From Alphaproteobacteria bacterium casp-alpha2 (lineage in GTDB: Bacteria > Pseudomonadota > Alphaproteobacteria > Rhodospirillales > Casp-alpha2): a stretch of DNA of 42,283 bases. The stretch is taken from the NCBI GenBank assembly GCA_001510075.1, contig LFEN01000084.1:1-42283 (forward strand). The letters run 5' to 3'. Under the pieces are notes generated by a model that made no database searches, had not been told where the DNA came from, and was given only the letters and a program-made list of their open reading frames with translations. Both the position numbers and the translations under genes were made by a program. This document shows positions 11,545 through 19,569 of this stretch, piece by piece (positions within the stretch are counted from its first letter, which is position 1; each line of letters opens with the position of its first letter).

Positions 11545-12035
11545 TGGGACGTCTGGCAGAACACCTGACCCCGCCATATTTCGAGGCCACCCTGAATGAA
11601 ATGCAAGGCAACCTCAAAGATGACGACCACATCGCACCGGCTGACGAAATGGTGACGATCGCGCCCCGGCAACCGGGATTTCTTGGCCTGGAAACGGTCC
11701 ATGACAAAAAGGGCGAGACAAAAACAGTTTCCTACTGGAAGGATATCGGCGCCATAGAAGGCTGGATAACAGCCGGTGACGTCAAAATAAACAACCGCTT
11801 CGGCATCAGTCTGGCGGATACCTGCGGCATCCGGATTGCACTGGTGGACAAACAAGCCCACGCCGGAATTCATGGGTCCTATCAGGCAGATCTCAGGGCA
11901 GATCTCAGGGCAGATCTCAGGGCATATCTCAGGGCAGACCCCAGGGCAGACCCCAGGGCAGACCCAAGAGCAATTCGCGGTCTCGGCGCTTTTGTCGCCG
12001 CCGGCGTCACCAGCCTTTGGGGGTTGCTGCCATGA
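11544..12035 (+). CDS. ABM (antibiotic biosynthesis monooxygenase)-like protein with DLRA repeat tail
   Basis: The protein has 163 residues. Residues 1-110 resemble the dimeric alpha/beta ferredoxin-like ABM family, with the recognisable core APRQPGFLGLETVHD and VSYWKDIGAIEGW. Members include small monooxygenases and many proteins of unknown role. From about residue 114 a tandem tetrapeptide repeat (ADLR, then ADPR) encoded by a 12-bp minisatellite replaces any normal C-terminus. It is followed by a short hydrophobic end (GLGAFVAAGVTSLWGLLP). A strong AAGGAGG (11531-11537) precedes the ATG, which overlaps the ftsB stop. The stop overlaps the start of the second ABM gene (ATGA), so the frame through the repeats is probably translated. 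Confidence 0.7.
   Translation: MGRLAEHLTPPYFEATLNEMQGNLKDDDHIAPADEMVTIAPRQPGFLGLETVHDKKGETKTVSYWKDIGAIEGWITAGDVKINNRFGISLADTCGIRIALVDKQAHAGIHGSYQADLRADLRADLRAYLRADPRADPRADPRAIRGLGAFVAAGVTSLWGLLP
11887..11970 (+). repeat. 12-bp tandem repeat, seven units
   Basis: Three identical units CAGATCTCAGGG (11887-11922) are followed by one variant CATATCTCAGGG, two CAGACCCCAGGG units and a decayed last unit, CAGACCCAAGAG. The 12-base period keeps the reading frame of the host ABM gene (ADLR/ADPR) and contains no stop codon in any frame. That is why several spurious repeat-rich reading frames overlap it on both strands. The gradient from identical to diverged units suggests growth by slipped-strand replication. 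Confidence 0.95.
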
Positions 12036-12388
12036 GTATTCTACGTGAAACCCAAAGCCCGCCGTTCTTCGCGGTGATCTATACCTCGCCGCCGAAGGAT
12101 TTCGATGGCACCAGTTTTGCAGAGACGGCCTCAATGCTGGTGGCGCTGGCCGCCACCATGCCCGGCTATCTGGGCTTTGAGACCGATACCGCCGCCGAAA
12201 AGCGGAGCGTCTGCGTCTGTTACTGGGACACCTTCGCCTCTCTGTCGCATTGGCAGGAAAAGGCCAAGGAATGGACGCCCGGTGAACCGAGCCTGGAGAT
12301 ATTGCTTTGCACGACGGGCTGTCTGTGGCCGTGGCTGGTGGAAGAGCATCAAGCAAACCTGGAAATGCAGGCCCGCCGGGTCGCTTAG
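12032..12388 (+). CDS. ABM (antibiotic biosynthesis monooxygenase)-like protein, second copy
   Basis: This 118-residue protein is a paralogue of the preceding gene product. It has the same layout: SPPFFAVIYTS at the N-terminus, ETASMLVALAATMPGYLGFET in the middle and VCYWDTFASLSHW matching VSYWKDIGAIEGW. The C-terminal half is Trp- and Cys-containing (LLCTTGCLWPWLVEEH) and ends normally, without repeats. ABM proteins form homodimers through beta-barrel packing, so a heterodimer of the two products is conceivable. The ATG overlaps the previous stop as ATGA. The catalytic role and substrate are unknown. The alternative start at 12017 lacks support. Confidence 0.72.
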   Translation: MSILRETQSPPFFAVIYTSPPKDFDGTSFAETASMLVALAATMPGYLGFETDTAAEKRSVCVCYWDTFASLSHWQEKAKEWTPGEPSLEILLCTTGCLWPWLVEEHQANLEMQARRVA

Positions 12389-12579
12389 AACGGGCTTTCC
12401 CCCTGGCTTCGGCAACTTACCTTAACTAAATATGGGTTAAGGGTAATTTTATTTGCTATTTCAAAGGCTTTTCGCAATCCTGTTTGCTTGAAAATGGCAT
12501 GGGCCTGCATTAGGTTGATACCTGAGTATGCCGCGCTGAATAGCTTGATATTCTGTGCAAACGGCAACCGGGAGGAACT

Positions 12580-13626
12580 ATGGCCAAGGCTTCAAAAACC
12601 GCTTCCAAAAAAACTTCAAAGAAAAAGAAAACGCCTGTAAAGGCCGCGAAAAAAAATAAGGGCGCTTCGGCTGAGAAATTACTCCACGCCTACCGCCAGA
12701 TGCTGCTGATCCGCCGTTTCGAGGAAAAGGCCGGCCAGTTGTACGGCATGGGCCTGATCGGCGGGTTTTGCCATCTCTATATCGGTCAGGAAGCCGTTGT
12801 CGTCGGCATGATGGCGACGGCGGGCGAAAACGATTCTGTCATCACCAGTTACCGCGATCACGGCCACATGCTGGCCTGCGACATGGACCCCAAGGGTGTC
12901 ATGGCGGAACTGACCGGCAGGCGCGGTGGGTATTCCAAGGGCAAGGGCGGCTCCATGCATATGTTTAGCCGCGAAAAGAATTTCTTCGGCGGCCACGGCA
13001 TCGTCGGCGCGCAAATTCCGCTGGGAACCGGCCTCGCCTTTGCCAACAAGTACCGTAAAGACGGCGGCGTTTGCCATGCCTATTGCGGCGATGGCGCCAT
13101 CAACCAGGGCCAGATTTACGAAGCCTTCAACATGGCCAAACTATGGGATCTGCCAGTGATCTACGTCATTGAAAACAACCGCTACGGCATGGGAACCTCG
13201 ATCGAGCGCGCGTCGTCGATGACCAAATTGTATAAAAGGGGCGACTCATTCGGCATTCCCGGCGCTCAGGTCGACGGCATGGACGTCGAGGCGGTGCGGG
13301 CGGCGGGCGAAAAAGCCGCCGAATGGTGCCGTGCCGGCAAGGGGCCCTTTATCCTGGAAATGAAGACCTACCGCTACCGCGGCCATTCCATGTCGGACCC
13401 GGCGAAGTACCGCGACAAGGAAGAGGTCACCAAAGTACGCAAGGAAAGCGACCCCATCGACAACCTGCGCGACAAACTGATTAGCGCCAAAATCACCAAC
13501 GAAGCGGCCTTGAAAGACATCGACAAGGAGATCAAAGCGATTGTCACGGCGGCCGCCGAATTCGCCCAAGCCAGCGAACAGCCTGACTTGTCGGAGCTTT
13601 ATACCGACATTCTGGTGGAGGTCTGA
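12580..13626 (+). CDS. pdhA: Pyruvate dehydrogenase E1 component, alpha subunit
   Basis: The 348-residue subunit forms the alpha2beta2 thiamine-diphosphate E1 enzyme that decarboxylates pyruvate. The core shows RRFEEKAGQLYGMG, HGHMLACDMDP, the ThDP motif GDGAINQGQIYEAFNMA...ENN and the regulatory-loop-like YRYRGHSMSDPAKYR. The first 28 residues contain 12 lysines and look like a flexible, strongly basic extension before the fold begins. GGGAGGAAC immediately precedes the ATG. The 190-base gap upstream may hold the operon promoter (a weak TTGAAA, 17 bases, TAGGTT at 12488-12516). It is the first gene of pdhA-pdhB-pdhC-lpdA. Confidence 0.96.
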   Translation: MAKASKTASKKTSKKKKTPVKAAKKNKGASAEKLLHAYRQMLLIRRFEEKAGQLYGMGLIGGFCHLYIGQEAVVVGMMATAGENDSVITSYRDHGHMLACDMDPKGVMAELTGRRGGYSKGKGGSMHMFSREKNFFGGHGIVGAQIPLGTGLAFANKYRKDGGVCHAYCGDGAINQGQIYEAFNMAKLWDLPVIYVIENNRYGMGTSIERASSMTKLYKRGDSFGIPGAQVDGMDVEAVRAAGEKAAEWCRAGKGPFILEMKTYRYRGHSMSDPAKYRDKEEVTKVRKESDPIDNLRDKLISAKITNEAALKDIDKEIKAIVTAAAEFAQASEQPDLSELYTDILVEV

Positions 13627-13629
13627 GAC

Positions 13630-14994
13630 ATGGCTATCGAAGTTCTGATGCCGGCTTTGTCGCCGACAATGACCGAAGGAAAAATCGCCAAATGGGCGAA
13701 AGCCGAAGGCGACGTTGTTGCCGCCGGCGATGTACTGGCGGAAATCGAAACCGACAAGGCGACCATGGAAGTCGAGGCCGTAGACGAAGGCATCTTAGGC
13801 AAGATCCTCGTCGTTGAGGGCAGCGAAGGCGTGCTGGTCAATACGCCCATCGCCATCATCGTTGAAGAGGGCGAGGATGCTTCCGATGTGGCGGTTTCCG
13901 CCGCCCCCGGTCCAGCGGCTCCGTCGGCGGAGATAACAGCCCCTGCCGCCGCCCCGGCACCTGCGGCACCAAGCCAGGGGGCCATCGCGCCGGAACCCGA
14001 TACCACCGGCCCGACGATCAACCAGACCGTGCGCGAAGCGTTGCGTGACGCCATGGCTGAAGAAATGCGCGCCGACGCAGATGTCTTTTTGATGGGCGAG
14101 GAAGTTGCCCAGTATCAGGGCGCTTATAAAATCAGCCAGGGCTTGCTAGAGGAATTCGGTTCGGGACGTGTCATCGACACGCCGATTACCGAGCACGGGT
14201 TTGCCGGATTAGGCGTCGGGGCATCCTTTAGCGGGCTTAAGCCGATCGTTGAATTCATGACCTTTAATTTTTCCATGCAGGCCATGGACCAGATCATTAA
14301 TTCGGCGGCCAAGACGCTGTATATGTCCGGCGGCCAAATGGGGGCGCCGATCGTATTCCGCGGCCCGAACGGGGCGGCGTCGCGCGTCGCAGCGCAACAT
14401 TCCCAGTGTTACGCATCCTGGTTCGCCCACATCCCGGGGCTGAAAGTTGTCTCGCCCTGGTCCGCCGCCGACGCCAAGGGTTTACTGAAATCCGCCATCC
14501 GTGATCCCAACCCGGTGATCTTCCTGGAAAACGAAATCCTTTATGGGCAGAGCTTCGATGTTCCCGACCATCCTGACTTCACCATCCCCATCGGGCGCGC
14601 CAAGATTGAGCGCCCCGGCACCGACGTTACCATCACCGCCTTTTCCCTGATGGTCGGCGTCGCCCTGGAGGCAGCGGAGATGCTGGCGGCGGACGGTATC
14701 GAGGCCGAAGTCATTAACCTTCGCACGTTGCGCCCGCTGGACACCGAAACGATCGTCCAATCGGTCAGGAAAACCAATCGGCTGGTCAATGTCGAGGAAG
14801 GCTGGCCGACGGCCGGCATCGGTGCGGAAATGGCGGCCTTGATGATGGAACACGCCTTTGACGACCTCGACGCACCCGTCGTCCGCGTCACCGGCGAGGA
14901 CGTGCCCATGCCGTATGCCGCAAATCTTGAGGCGCTGGCGCTGCCCAAGGCGCATAACATCGTCGAGGCGGCTAAATCCGTCTGTTACCGGTAG
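13630..14994 (+). CDS. pdhB: Pyruvate dehydrogenase E1 component, beta subunit, with N-terminal lipoyl domain
   Basis: The 454-residue protein carries a complete lipoyl domain at its N-terminus, with the lipoylated Lys at position 43 in [11 protein letters not shown]. An Ala/Pro-rich linker (about residues 90-125) and the transketolase-like E1-beta fold follow (start [49 protein letters not shown]). A lipoyl domain on E1-beta is a known alphaproteobacterial feature. Its lipoyl domain is almost identical at the start to that of the E2 gene downstream, indicating duplication or gene conversion. The start lies 3 bases after the pdhA stop. Confidence 0.97.
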   Translation: MAIEVLMPALSPTMTEGKIAKWAKAEGDVVAAGDVLAEIETDKATMEVEAVDEGILGKILVVEGSEGVLVNTPIAIIVEEGEDASDVAVSAAPGPAAPSAEITAPAAAPAPAAPSQGAIAPEPDTTGPTINQTVREALRDAMAEEMRADADVFLMGEEVAQYQGAYKISQGLLEEFGSGRVIDTPITEHGFAGLGVGASFSGLKPIVEFMTFNFSMQAMDQIINSAAKTLYMSGGQMGAPIVFRGPNGAASRVAAQHSQCYASWFAHIPGLKVVSPWSAADAKGLLKSAIRDPNPVIFLENEILYGQSFDVPDHPDFTIPIGRAKIERPGTDVTITAFSLMVGVALEAAEMLAADGIEAEVINLRTLRPLDTETIVQSVRKTNRLVNVEEGWPTAGIGAEMAALMMEHAFDDLDAPVVRVTGEDVPMPYAANLEALALPKAHNIVEAAKSVCYR

Positions 14995-15015
14995 AGGCGG
15001 GGGAGGGAACGCATC

Positions 15016-16311
15016 ATGCCGATACAGATTCTTATGCCCGCCCTGTCACCGACCATGACCGAGGGCAAAATCGCCAAATGGCTGAAAAAAGAAGGCGACG
15101 CCGTTGAATCCGGCGACGTGCTGGCGGAAATAGAAACCGATAAAGCGACCATGGAAGTCGAGGCCGTCGACGAAGGCACGCTGGGTAAGATCGTTGTCGC
15201 CGAAGGCACCGAGGGCGTGCCGGTCAACCAGGTCATCGCGCTTATACTGGAGGACGGCGAAGATGCATCGGCGCTGGATGGTGCTGCTGAGGCTCCTGCG
15301 CCTGCAGCCAAACCAGCACCTACCCCTGTTGCTGAACCGGCACCTGCTCCTGCAACTCCTGTAGCTCCATCCGCACCAACCGCCACTGAAACCCGTATCA
15401 TCGCCAGCCCACTGGCGGGTCGTATCATCGCCAGCCCACTGGCGAGGCGCATCGCCACCGAACGCGGCATCGACCTTGCCGCCATTAACGGCAGCGGCCC
15501 CAAGGGGCGCATCGTCAAAAGCGATGTCGAAAGCGCGGCTCCTGGTGCTGTTAGCAGTGCCGCCCCTGCTGCCACGCCGCCGGTAGCTAGCCTCAACGTC
15601 GGCGACCCGCTTCTCGGCACCATGCCGGAATTAGAAGCCGTGCCCAATTCATCCATGCGCAAGGTCATCGCCCAACGGCTGACCGAGTCGGCCCGCGAGG
15701 TGCCGCATTTCAACATTTCCATGGATGTTGAAATCGACACGCTTTTGGATACCCGCAAGCGCTTAAATGCAAACGAAGGTGGGGATTTCAAAATTTCCGT
15801 CAACGACTTCATCATCAAGGCTTGCGCGCTCGCCTTGCTGCGCATTCCCGCCGCCAATGCGTCTTATACCGAGGAAGCGACGCTGCTTTACAAGCGCGCT
15901 GACATCTCCGTCGCCGTCGCCATCGATGGCGGCCTGATCACGCCGGTGGTCCGCGATGCCGCAAACAAGGGGCTTGCCGCCATCTCGGGTGAAATCAAAA
16001 CCCTCGCCGGGCGCGCCAAGGCCGGGCAATTGCAGCCCGAAGAATACCAGGGCGGCACCTTCACCATTTCCAACCTCGGCATGTTCGGGGTCAAATCCTT
16101 TACCTCGATCATCAACCCGCCGCAGGGCGCGATCCTCAGCGTCGGCGCCGGCGAACAGCGTGCGATCGTCAAGTCAGGCGCCTTATCCATCGCCACCGTC
16201 ATGTCGCTGTCGCTGGCCGTCGATCACCGCTGCATCGACGGCGCCACGGCGGCGGCGTTCATCAAGGAACTGAAGGGCATCTTGGAAGAGCCCCTTCAGT
16301 TCATGTTGTAG
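15016..16311 (+). CDS. pdhC: Pyruvate dehydrogenase E2 component, dihydrolipoamide acetyltransferase
   Basis: The 431-residue core protein transfers the acetyl group from lipoamide to CoA. It has one lipoyl domain (Lys 43 in [11 protein letters not shown]) and an Ala/Pro-rich linker (about 92-125). A peripheral-subunit-binding domain begins RIIASPLA and continues GIDLAAINGSGPKGRIVKSDV. A second linker leads to the catalytic domain, with the active-site motif VDHRCIDGA near the C-terminus. The binding domain is odd: its first nine-residue helix is duplicated in tandem (residues 127-144) by a 27-bp direct repeat. The rest looks intact. Confidence 0.96.
   Translation: MPIQILMPALSPTMTEGKIAKWLKKEGDAVESGDVLAEIETDKATMEVEAVDEGTLGKIVVAEGTEGVPVNQVIALILEDGEDASALDGAAEAPAPAAKPAPTPVAEPAPAPATPVAPSAPTATETRIIASPLAGRIIASPLARRIATERGIDLAAINGSGPKGRIVKSDVESAAPGAVSSAAPAATPPVASLNVGDPLLGTMPELEAVPNSSMRKVIAQRLTESAREVPHFNISMDVEIDTLLDTRKRLNANEGGDFKISVNDFIIKACALALLRIPAANASYTEEATLLYKRADISVAVAIDGGLITPVVRDAANKGLAAISGEIKTLAGRAKAGQLQPEEYQGGTFTISNLGMFGVKSFTSIINPPQGAILSVGAGEQRAIVKSGALSIATVMSLSLAVDHRCIDGATAAAFIKELKGILEEPLQFML
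15394..15447 (+). repeat. 27-bp tandem duplication inside pdhC
   Basis: Two adjacent 27-base units (15394-15420 and 15421-15447) are identical over their first 24 bases and differ only in the last codon (GGT versus AGG). They encode RIIASPLAG and RIIASPLAR. Family members normally have one copy at the start of the E1/E3-binding domain. The near identity, including third codon positions, points to a recent in-frame duplication. Confidence 0.95.
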
Positions 16312-16321
16312 GACCGTCCGA

Positions 16322-17722
16322 ATGGCCGACAACAGCTTCGACGCAATCATCATCGGTGGCGGCCCCGGCGGCTACGTCGCGGCGATCAGGGGCGCACAAC
16401 TGGGCCTCAAGGTCTGCGTCGTCGAGAAACAGCATCTGGGCGGCATCTGCCTCAACTGGGGCTGCATCCCGACCAAGGCGCTGCTGCGCACGGCGGAAAT
16501 CTTCCACAACATGAAACACGCCGAAGATTACGGACTGTCGGCCAAGACCGTGAGTTTCGATCTGAAAAAAGTCGTCGAGCGCTCACGCGGGGTTTCAGCC
16601 CAGCTCAGCCAGGGCGTCGGTTATCTTTTGAAGAAGAACAAGGTTACCGTCATCGACGGCGAGGCGAAACTAAATGGCCCCGGCAAAGTAACCGTAAGCA
16701 AAGACGGCAAGGCGTTACCTTCTTTGAGCGCCAAGCACGTTATCGTCGCCTCCGGGGCAAGACCCAGGGCATTGCCCGGGATTGAGCCTGACGGCAAGCT
16801 GGTGTGGACCTATTTCGAGGCATTGGTGCCGGACAAAATGCCGAAGAAGCTGCTGGTTATCGGGTCCGGCGCCATCGGCATCGAATTCGCCAGCTTCTAT
16901 CGGACCATGGGCGCGGAAGTAACCGTCGTCGAAGTTCTGCCGCAAATTCTGCCGGCCGAAGACGCGGAAATCGCCGCCCTCGCCTGCAAGCAGTTTGAAA
17001 AGCAGGGCATCACGGTGATTACCAGCGCCAAGGTGACGAAGCTGAACAAGTCAAAAACCAGTGTCGTCGCGATGGTCGAAGACGACAAGGGCAAGTCCGC
17101 CGAGATCAAGGTCGATCGGGTGATTTCCGCCGTCGGTGTTGTCGGCAATATCGAAAACATCGGGTTGGAAACCACCAAGGCCAAGACCGACAGGGGCTGC
17201 ATCGTCGTCGATGAATTTTCCCGGACAGCAGAACCCGGCCTTTATGCCATCGGTGACGTCGCCGGCCCGCCGATGCTGGCGCACAAGGCGGAGCACGAAG
17301 GCGTTATTTGCATCGAGAAAATCGCCGGGCTTTCGCCGCACCCCATGAACAAGGGGCAAATCCCCGGCTGCACCTATTGCCATCCGCAAATCGCCAGCGT
17401 CGGCCTGACCGAAGCCAAGGCGAAAGAGCAGGGGTTCGAGGTTAAGGTCGGGCGTTTTCCGTTCCTGGCCAACGGCAAGGCCATTGCCTTGGGCGAACCG
17501 GACGGGTTGGTCAAAACCATCTTCGACAAAAAGACCGGCCAGTTGTTAGGCGCGCACATGGTCGGCGCCGAGGTGACGGAACTGATCCAGGGTTTCGTCG
17601 TCGCCATGGGCCTGGAGACGACGGAAGAAGAGCTGATGCACACCATCTTCCCGCACCCGACCTTGAGCGAAATGATGCATGAATCGGTCCTCGACGCCTT
17701 CGGCCGAGCTATTCACATCTAA
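16322..17722 (+). CDS. lpdA: Dihydrolipoyl dehydrogenase (E3)
   Basis: The 466-residue flavoenzyme reoxidises dihydrolipoamide with NAD+. It shows the FAD-binding GGGPGGYVAA (residues 12-21) and the redox disulfide GGICLNWGCIPTKALL (Cys 43 and Cys 48). The NAD-binding VIGSGAIGIEFASFY, the second FAD motif GLYAIGDVAG and the C-terminal HTIFPHPTLSEMMHE with the catalytic His-Glu pair are also present. Unlike some Lpd proteins it has no N-terminal lipoyl domain. It closes the pdh operon and is followed at close range by the GNAT gene and lipA. Confidence 0.97.
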   Translation: MADNSFDAIIIGGGPGGYVAAIRGAQLGLKVCVVEKQHLGGICLNWGCIPTKALLRTAEIFHNMKHAEDYGLSAKTVSFDLKKVVERSRGVSAQLSQGVGYLLKKNKVTVIDGEAKLNGPGKVTVSKDGKALPSLSAKHVIVASGARPRALPGIEPDGKLVWTYFEALVPDKMPKKLLVIGSGAIGIEFASFYRTMGAEVTVVEVLPQILPAEDAEIAALACKQFEKQGITVITSAKVTKLNKSKTSVVAMVEDDKGKSAEIKVDRVISAVGVVGNIENIGLETTKAKTDRGCIVVDEFSRTAEPGLYAIGDVAGPPMLAHKAEHEGVICIEKIAGLSPHPMNKGQIPGCTYCHPQIASVGLTEAKAKEQGFEVKVGRFPFLANGKAIALGEPDGLVKTIFDKKTGQLLGAHMVGAEVTELIQGFVVAMGLETTEEELMHTIFPHPTLSEMMHESVLDAFGRAIHI

Positions 17723-17736
17723 CGGGGAGGAAACCC

Positions 17737-18186
17737 GTGGCCCTCACTATTCGCGACTTGACCGCTTCCGACGAAGACTGCTGGCGGGAATTGTGGAAGG
17801 GGTACTGCGAATTCTACGAAACCGACATGGCCGATGACGTCACGAATGAAACGTGGCAGCGATTACTGGACGATGGGATTGCAGACATGTTTTCGCTGGT
17901 CGCTTGCGATGAAGGCGGCAACGTCATCGGGTTCACTAATTGCGTGCTGCACCCGATTACCTGGAGCAAAAGCCCCGTTTGTTATCTGGAAGACCTGTTC
18001 GTAGCCCCCGACACCCGCAACTTAGGCGCCGGGGGAGCCTTGATTGAAGCTGTCAAAAAACGGGCAAGCGCCGAAGGCTGGCACCGGATATACTGGAAAA
18101 CCAGAAACGATAACGACACCGCGCGGTCGCTATACGATAAGGTGGCCGATCTCTCCGAATGGGTTGTTTACGAGATGTCCCTATGA
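17737..18186 (+). CDS. GNAT family N-acetyltransferase
   Basis: The 149-residue protein has the GNAT fold. The N-terminal beta-alpha segment is [20 protein letters not shown] central [26 protein letters not shown] covers beta-4 and the acetyl-CoA pyrophosphate loop (R-x-x-G-x-G/A type, slightly degenerate as RNLGAGGA). The C-terminal part is [18 protein letters not shown]. The acceptor substrate is unknown. The start is GTG with GGGGAGGAAA just upstream. The stop overlaps the lipA start as ATGA, so translation is probably coupled. Its place between lpdA and lipA is notable, but function in lipoate metabolism is only a guess. Confidence 0.88.
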   Translation: MALTIRDLTASDEDCWRELWKGYCEFYETDMADDVTNETWQRLLDDGIADMFSLVACDEGGNVIGFTNCVLHPITWSKSPVCYLEDLFVAPDTRNLGAGGALIEAVKKRASAEGWHRIYWKTRNDNDTARSLYDKVADLSEWVVYEMSL

Positions 18187-19124
18187 GCAACGTCGAAAAC
18201 CTGGCCAAACACCGCCATCCGGAAAAAGCCAAAAACCCGGAAAACCCGGTGCTGCGCAAGCCGCCCTGGATCCGGGTCAAGGCACCGACGTCCAAGGGCT
18301 ATGGCGAGACCAAGGCGCTGATGCGCGAGAAGGGGTTGCATACCGTCTGCGAAGAAGCGGCGTGTCCCAACATCGGTGAATGCTGGGATCAAAAGCACGC
18401 GACGGTGATGATCTTGGGCGCCATCTGCACCCGCGCCTGTGCCTTTTGCAATGTCGCCACCGGCAAGCCCGGCCCGGTAGACGCCATGGAGCCGGAAAAC
18501 CTGGCCAAGGCCGTCGCCGAGATGGGCATGAAGCATCTGGTGATAACGTCCGTCGATCGTGACGATTTGGCCGACGGGGGGGCAGAACAATTTGTTCAGT
18601 GCGTGCAACGCATCCGTAAAACATCGCCGGATACCACGATCGAGATTCTAACGCCCGACTTCCGCGACAAGGAAGGTGCGCTGGAGGCCGTGGTTGCTTC
18701 CGGCCCGGATGTCTTCAACCACAATCTGGAAACCGTGCCGCGCCTGTATCCGTCCATCCGCCCCGGCGCGCGCTATTTTCATTCTCTAAAGATTCTTGAA
18801 AACGCCAAAAAGCTGAACCCCAACATCTTCACCAAGTCCGGCATCATGGTCGGCCTGGGCGAGGAATTGGACGAGGTCCGCCAGGTCATGGACGATTTGC
18901 GTTCGGCCGACGTCGATTTTCTGACCATCGGCCAGTACCTGTCGCCGACCCGCCGCCACGCCGCCGTTCAGCGTTTCTGGACGCCGGACGAGTTCGCCGA
19001 GCTTAAAACCATCGGCGAGGCAAAAGGATTTCTGCTGGTCGCATCGACCCCCCTGACCCGGTCGTCCTATCACGCCGATAAGGATTTTGAAGCGTTGCGC
19101 CGCCGCCGTCTTTCCGGCAAGTAA
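18183..19124 (+). CDS. lipA: Lipoyl synthase
   Basis: The 313-residue radical-SAM enzyme inserts two sulfur atoms into octanoyl-lipoyl domains to make lipoyl groups. The auxiliary cluster cysteines lie in [12 protein letters not shown]. The radical-SAM CxxxCxxC motif is CTRACAFC. The C-terminal RSSYHAD supplies the conserved Ser ligand of the auxiliary cluster. Placement directly behind the pdh operon, whose E1-beta and E2 both carry lipoyl domains, makes functional sense. The ATG at 18183 overlaps the GNAT stop and gives a normal N-terminus; an upstream in-frame Met at 18159 lies inside the GNAT gene and is not preferred. Confidence 0.97.
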   Translation: MSNVENLAKHRHPEKAKNPENPVLRKPPWIRVKAPTSKGYGETKALMREKGLHTVCEEAACPNIGECWDQKHATVMILGAICTRACAFCNVATGKPGPVDAMEPENLAKAVAEMGMKHLVITSVDRDDLADGGAEQFVQCVQRIRKTSPDTTIEILTPDFRDKEGALEAVVASGPDVFNHNLETVPRLYPSIRPGARYFHSLKILENAKKLNPNIFTKSGIMVGLGEELDEVRQVMDDLRSADVDFLTIGQYLSPTRRHAAVQRFWTPDEFAELKTIGEAKGFLLVASTPLTRSSYHADKDFEALRRRRLSGK

Positions 19125-19129
19125 TTGTT

Positions 19130-19567
19130 ATGCCCACCCACGCCGAAAAACGGGTTCTGCCCTACACGCCGGAACAGTTGTTCGAGATGGTCGCCGATAT
19201 CGAGAAATACCCCGAATTTTTGCCCTGGTGCGTGGCCACCCGGATCAAAGAGCGAGACGGCGACACCCTGATCGCTGACATGGTGATCGGGTTCAAGATG
19301 TTCCGCGAAAAATTCGGATCGAAAGTCGTCTGTAATAGGCCTGATCGTATCGACGTCAACTATTTTGACGGGCCGTTCAAATACCTTACCAACCACTGGA
19401 TTTTCGATGCGCACGGGGATGGGCAATGCGAGATCGATTTTTTCGTCGATTTTGAATTCAAGTCCCGGATTCTCCAGGCCGCCATCGGTGCAGTCTTTAA
19501 CGAGGCCGTCCGGTACATGATCTCGGCCTTCGAAAAACGCGCCGCCCAGCTTTACGGGGAAAAATAA
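19130..19567 (+). CDS. Coq10/RatA-like START-domain protein
   Basis: The 145-residue protein is a single START/SRPBCC-type domain. The opening KRVLPYTPEQLFEMVADIEKYPEFLPWC is split here for length: LPYTPEQLFEMVADIEKY then PEFLPWC. The C-terminal helix FNEAVRYMISAFEKRAAQLYG is also typical. Alphaproteobacterial members are related to Coq10, a ubiquinone-binding protein needed for respiration. They are often named RatA after an E. coli ribosome-association toxin, and the Coq10-like role is more likely here. It starts 5 bases after lipA in the same operon, an arrangement conserved in the group. Confidence 0.88.
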   Translation: MPTHAEKRVLPYTPEQLFEMVADIEKYPEFLPWCVATRIKERDGDTLIADMVIGFKMFREKFGSKVVCNRPDRIDVNYFDGPFKYLTNHWIFDAHGDGQCEIDFFVDFEFKSRILQAAIGAVFNEAVRYMISAFEKRAAQLYGEK

Positions 19568-19569
19568 GA

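Noticed and set aside
11887-11970. CRISPR-like array
   Set aside because: The units are 12 bases long and directly adjacent with no spacers, and no cas genes are near.
11836-12048. Plus-strand frame with QISG/QTPG collagen-like repeats
   Set aside because: It is another frame of the same minisatellite, starts inside the ABM gene and lacks a ribosome-binding site.
11496-12356. Minus-strand open frame with CPEI/CPGV repeats
   Set aside because: It is the antisense reading of the 12-bp repeat and of two supported plus-strand genes; the repeat keeps all six frames open, and no ribosome-binding site or family match is seen.
12420-12442. Inverted repeat CCTTAAC/GTTAAGG after the second ABM gene as a terminator
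   Set aside because: The stem is short and AT-rich and the following T-run is interrupted.
12488-12516. Promoter TTGAAA-17-TAGGTT before pdhA
   Set aside because: The -10 matches at only three positions, so it is mentioned with pdhA but not listed as a feature.
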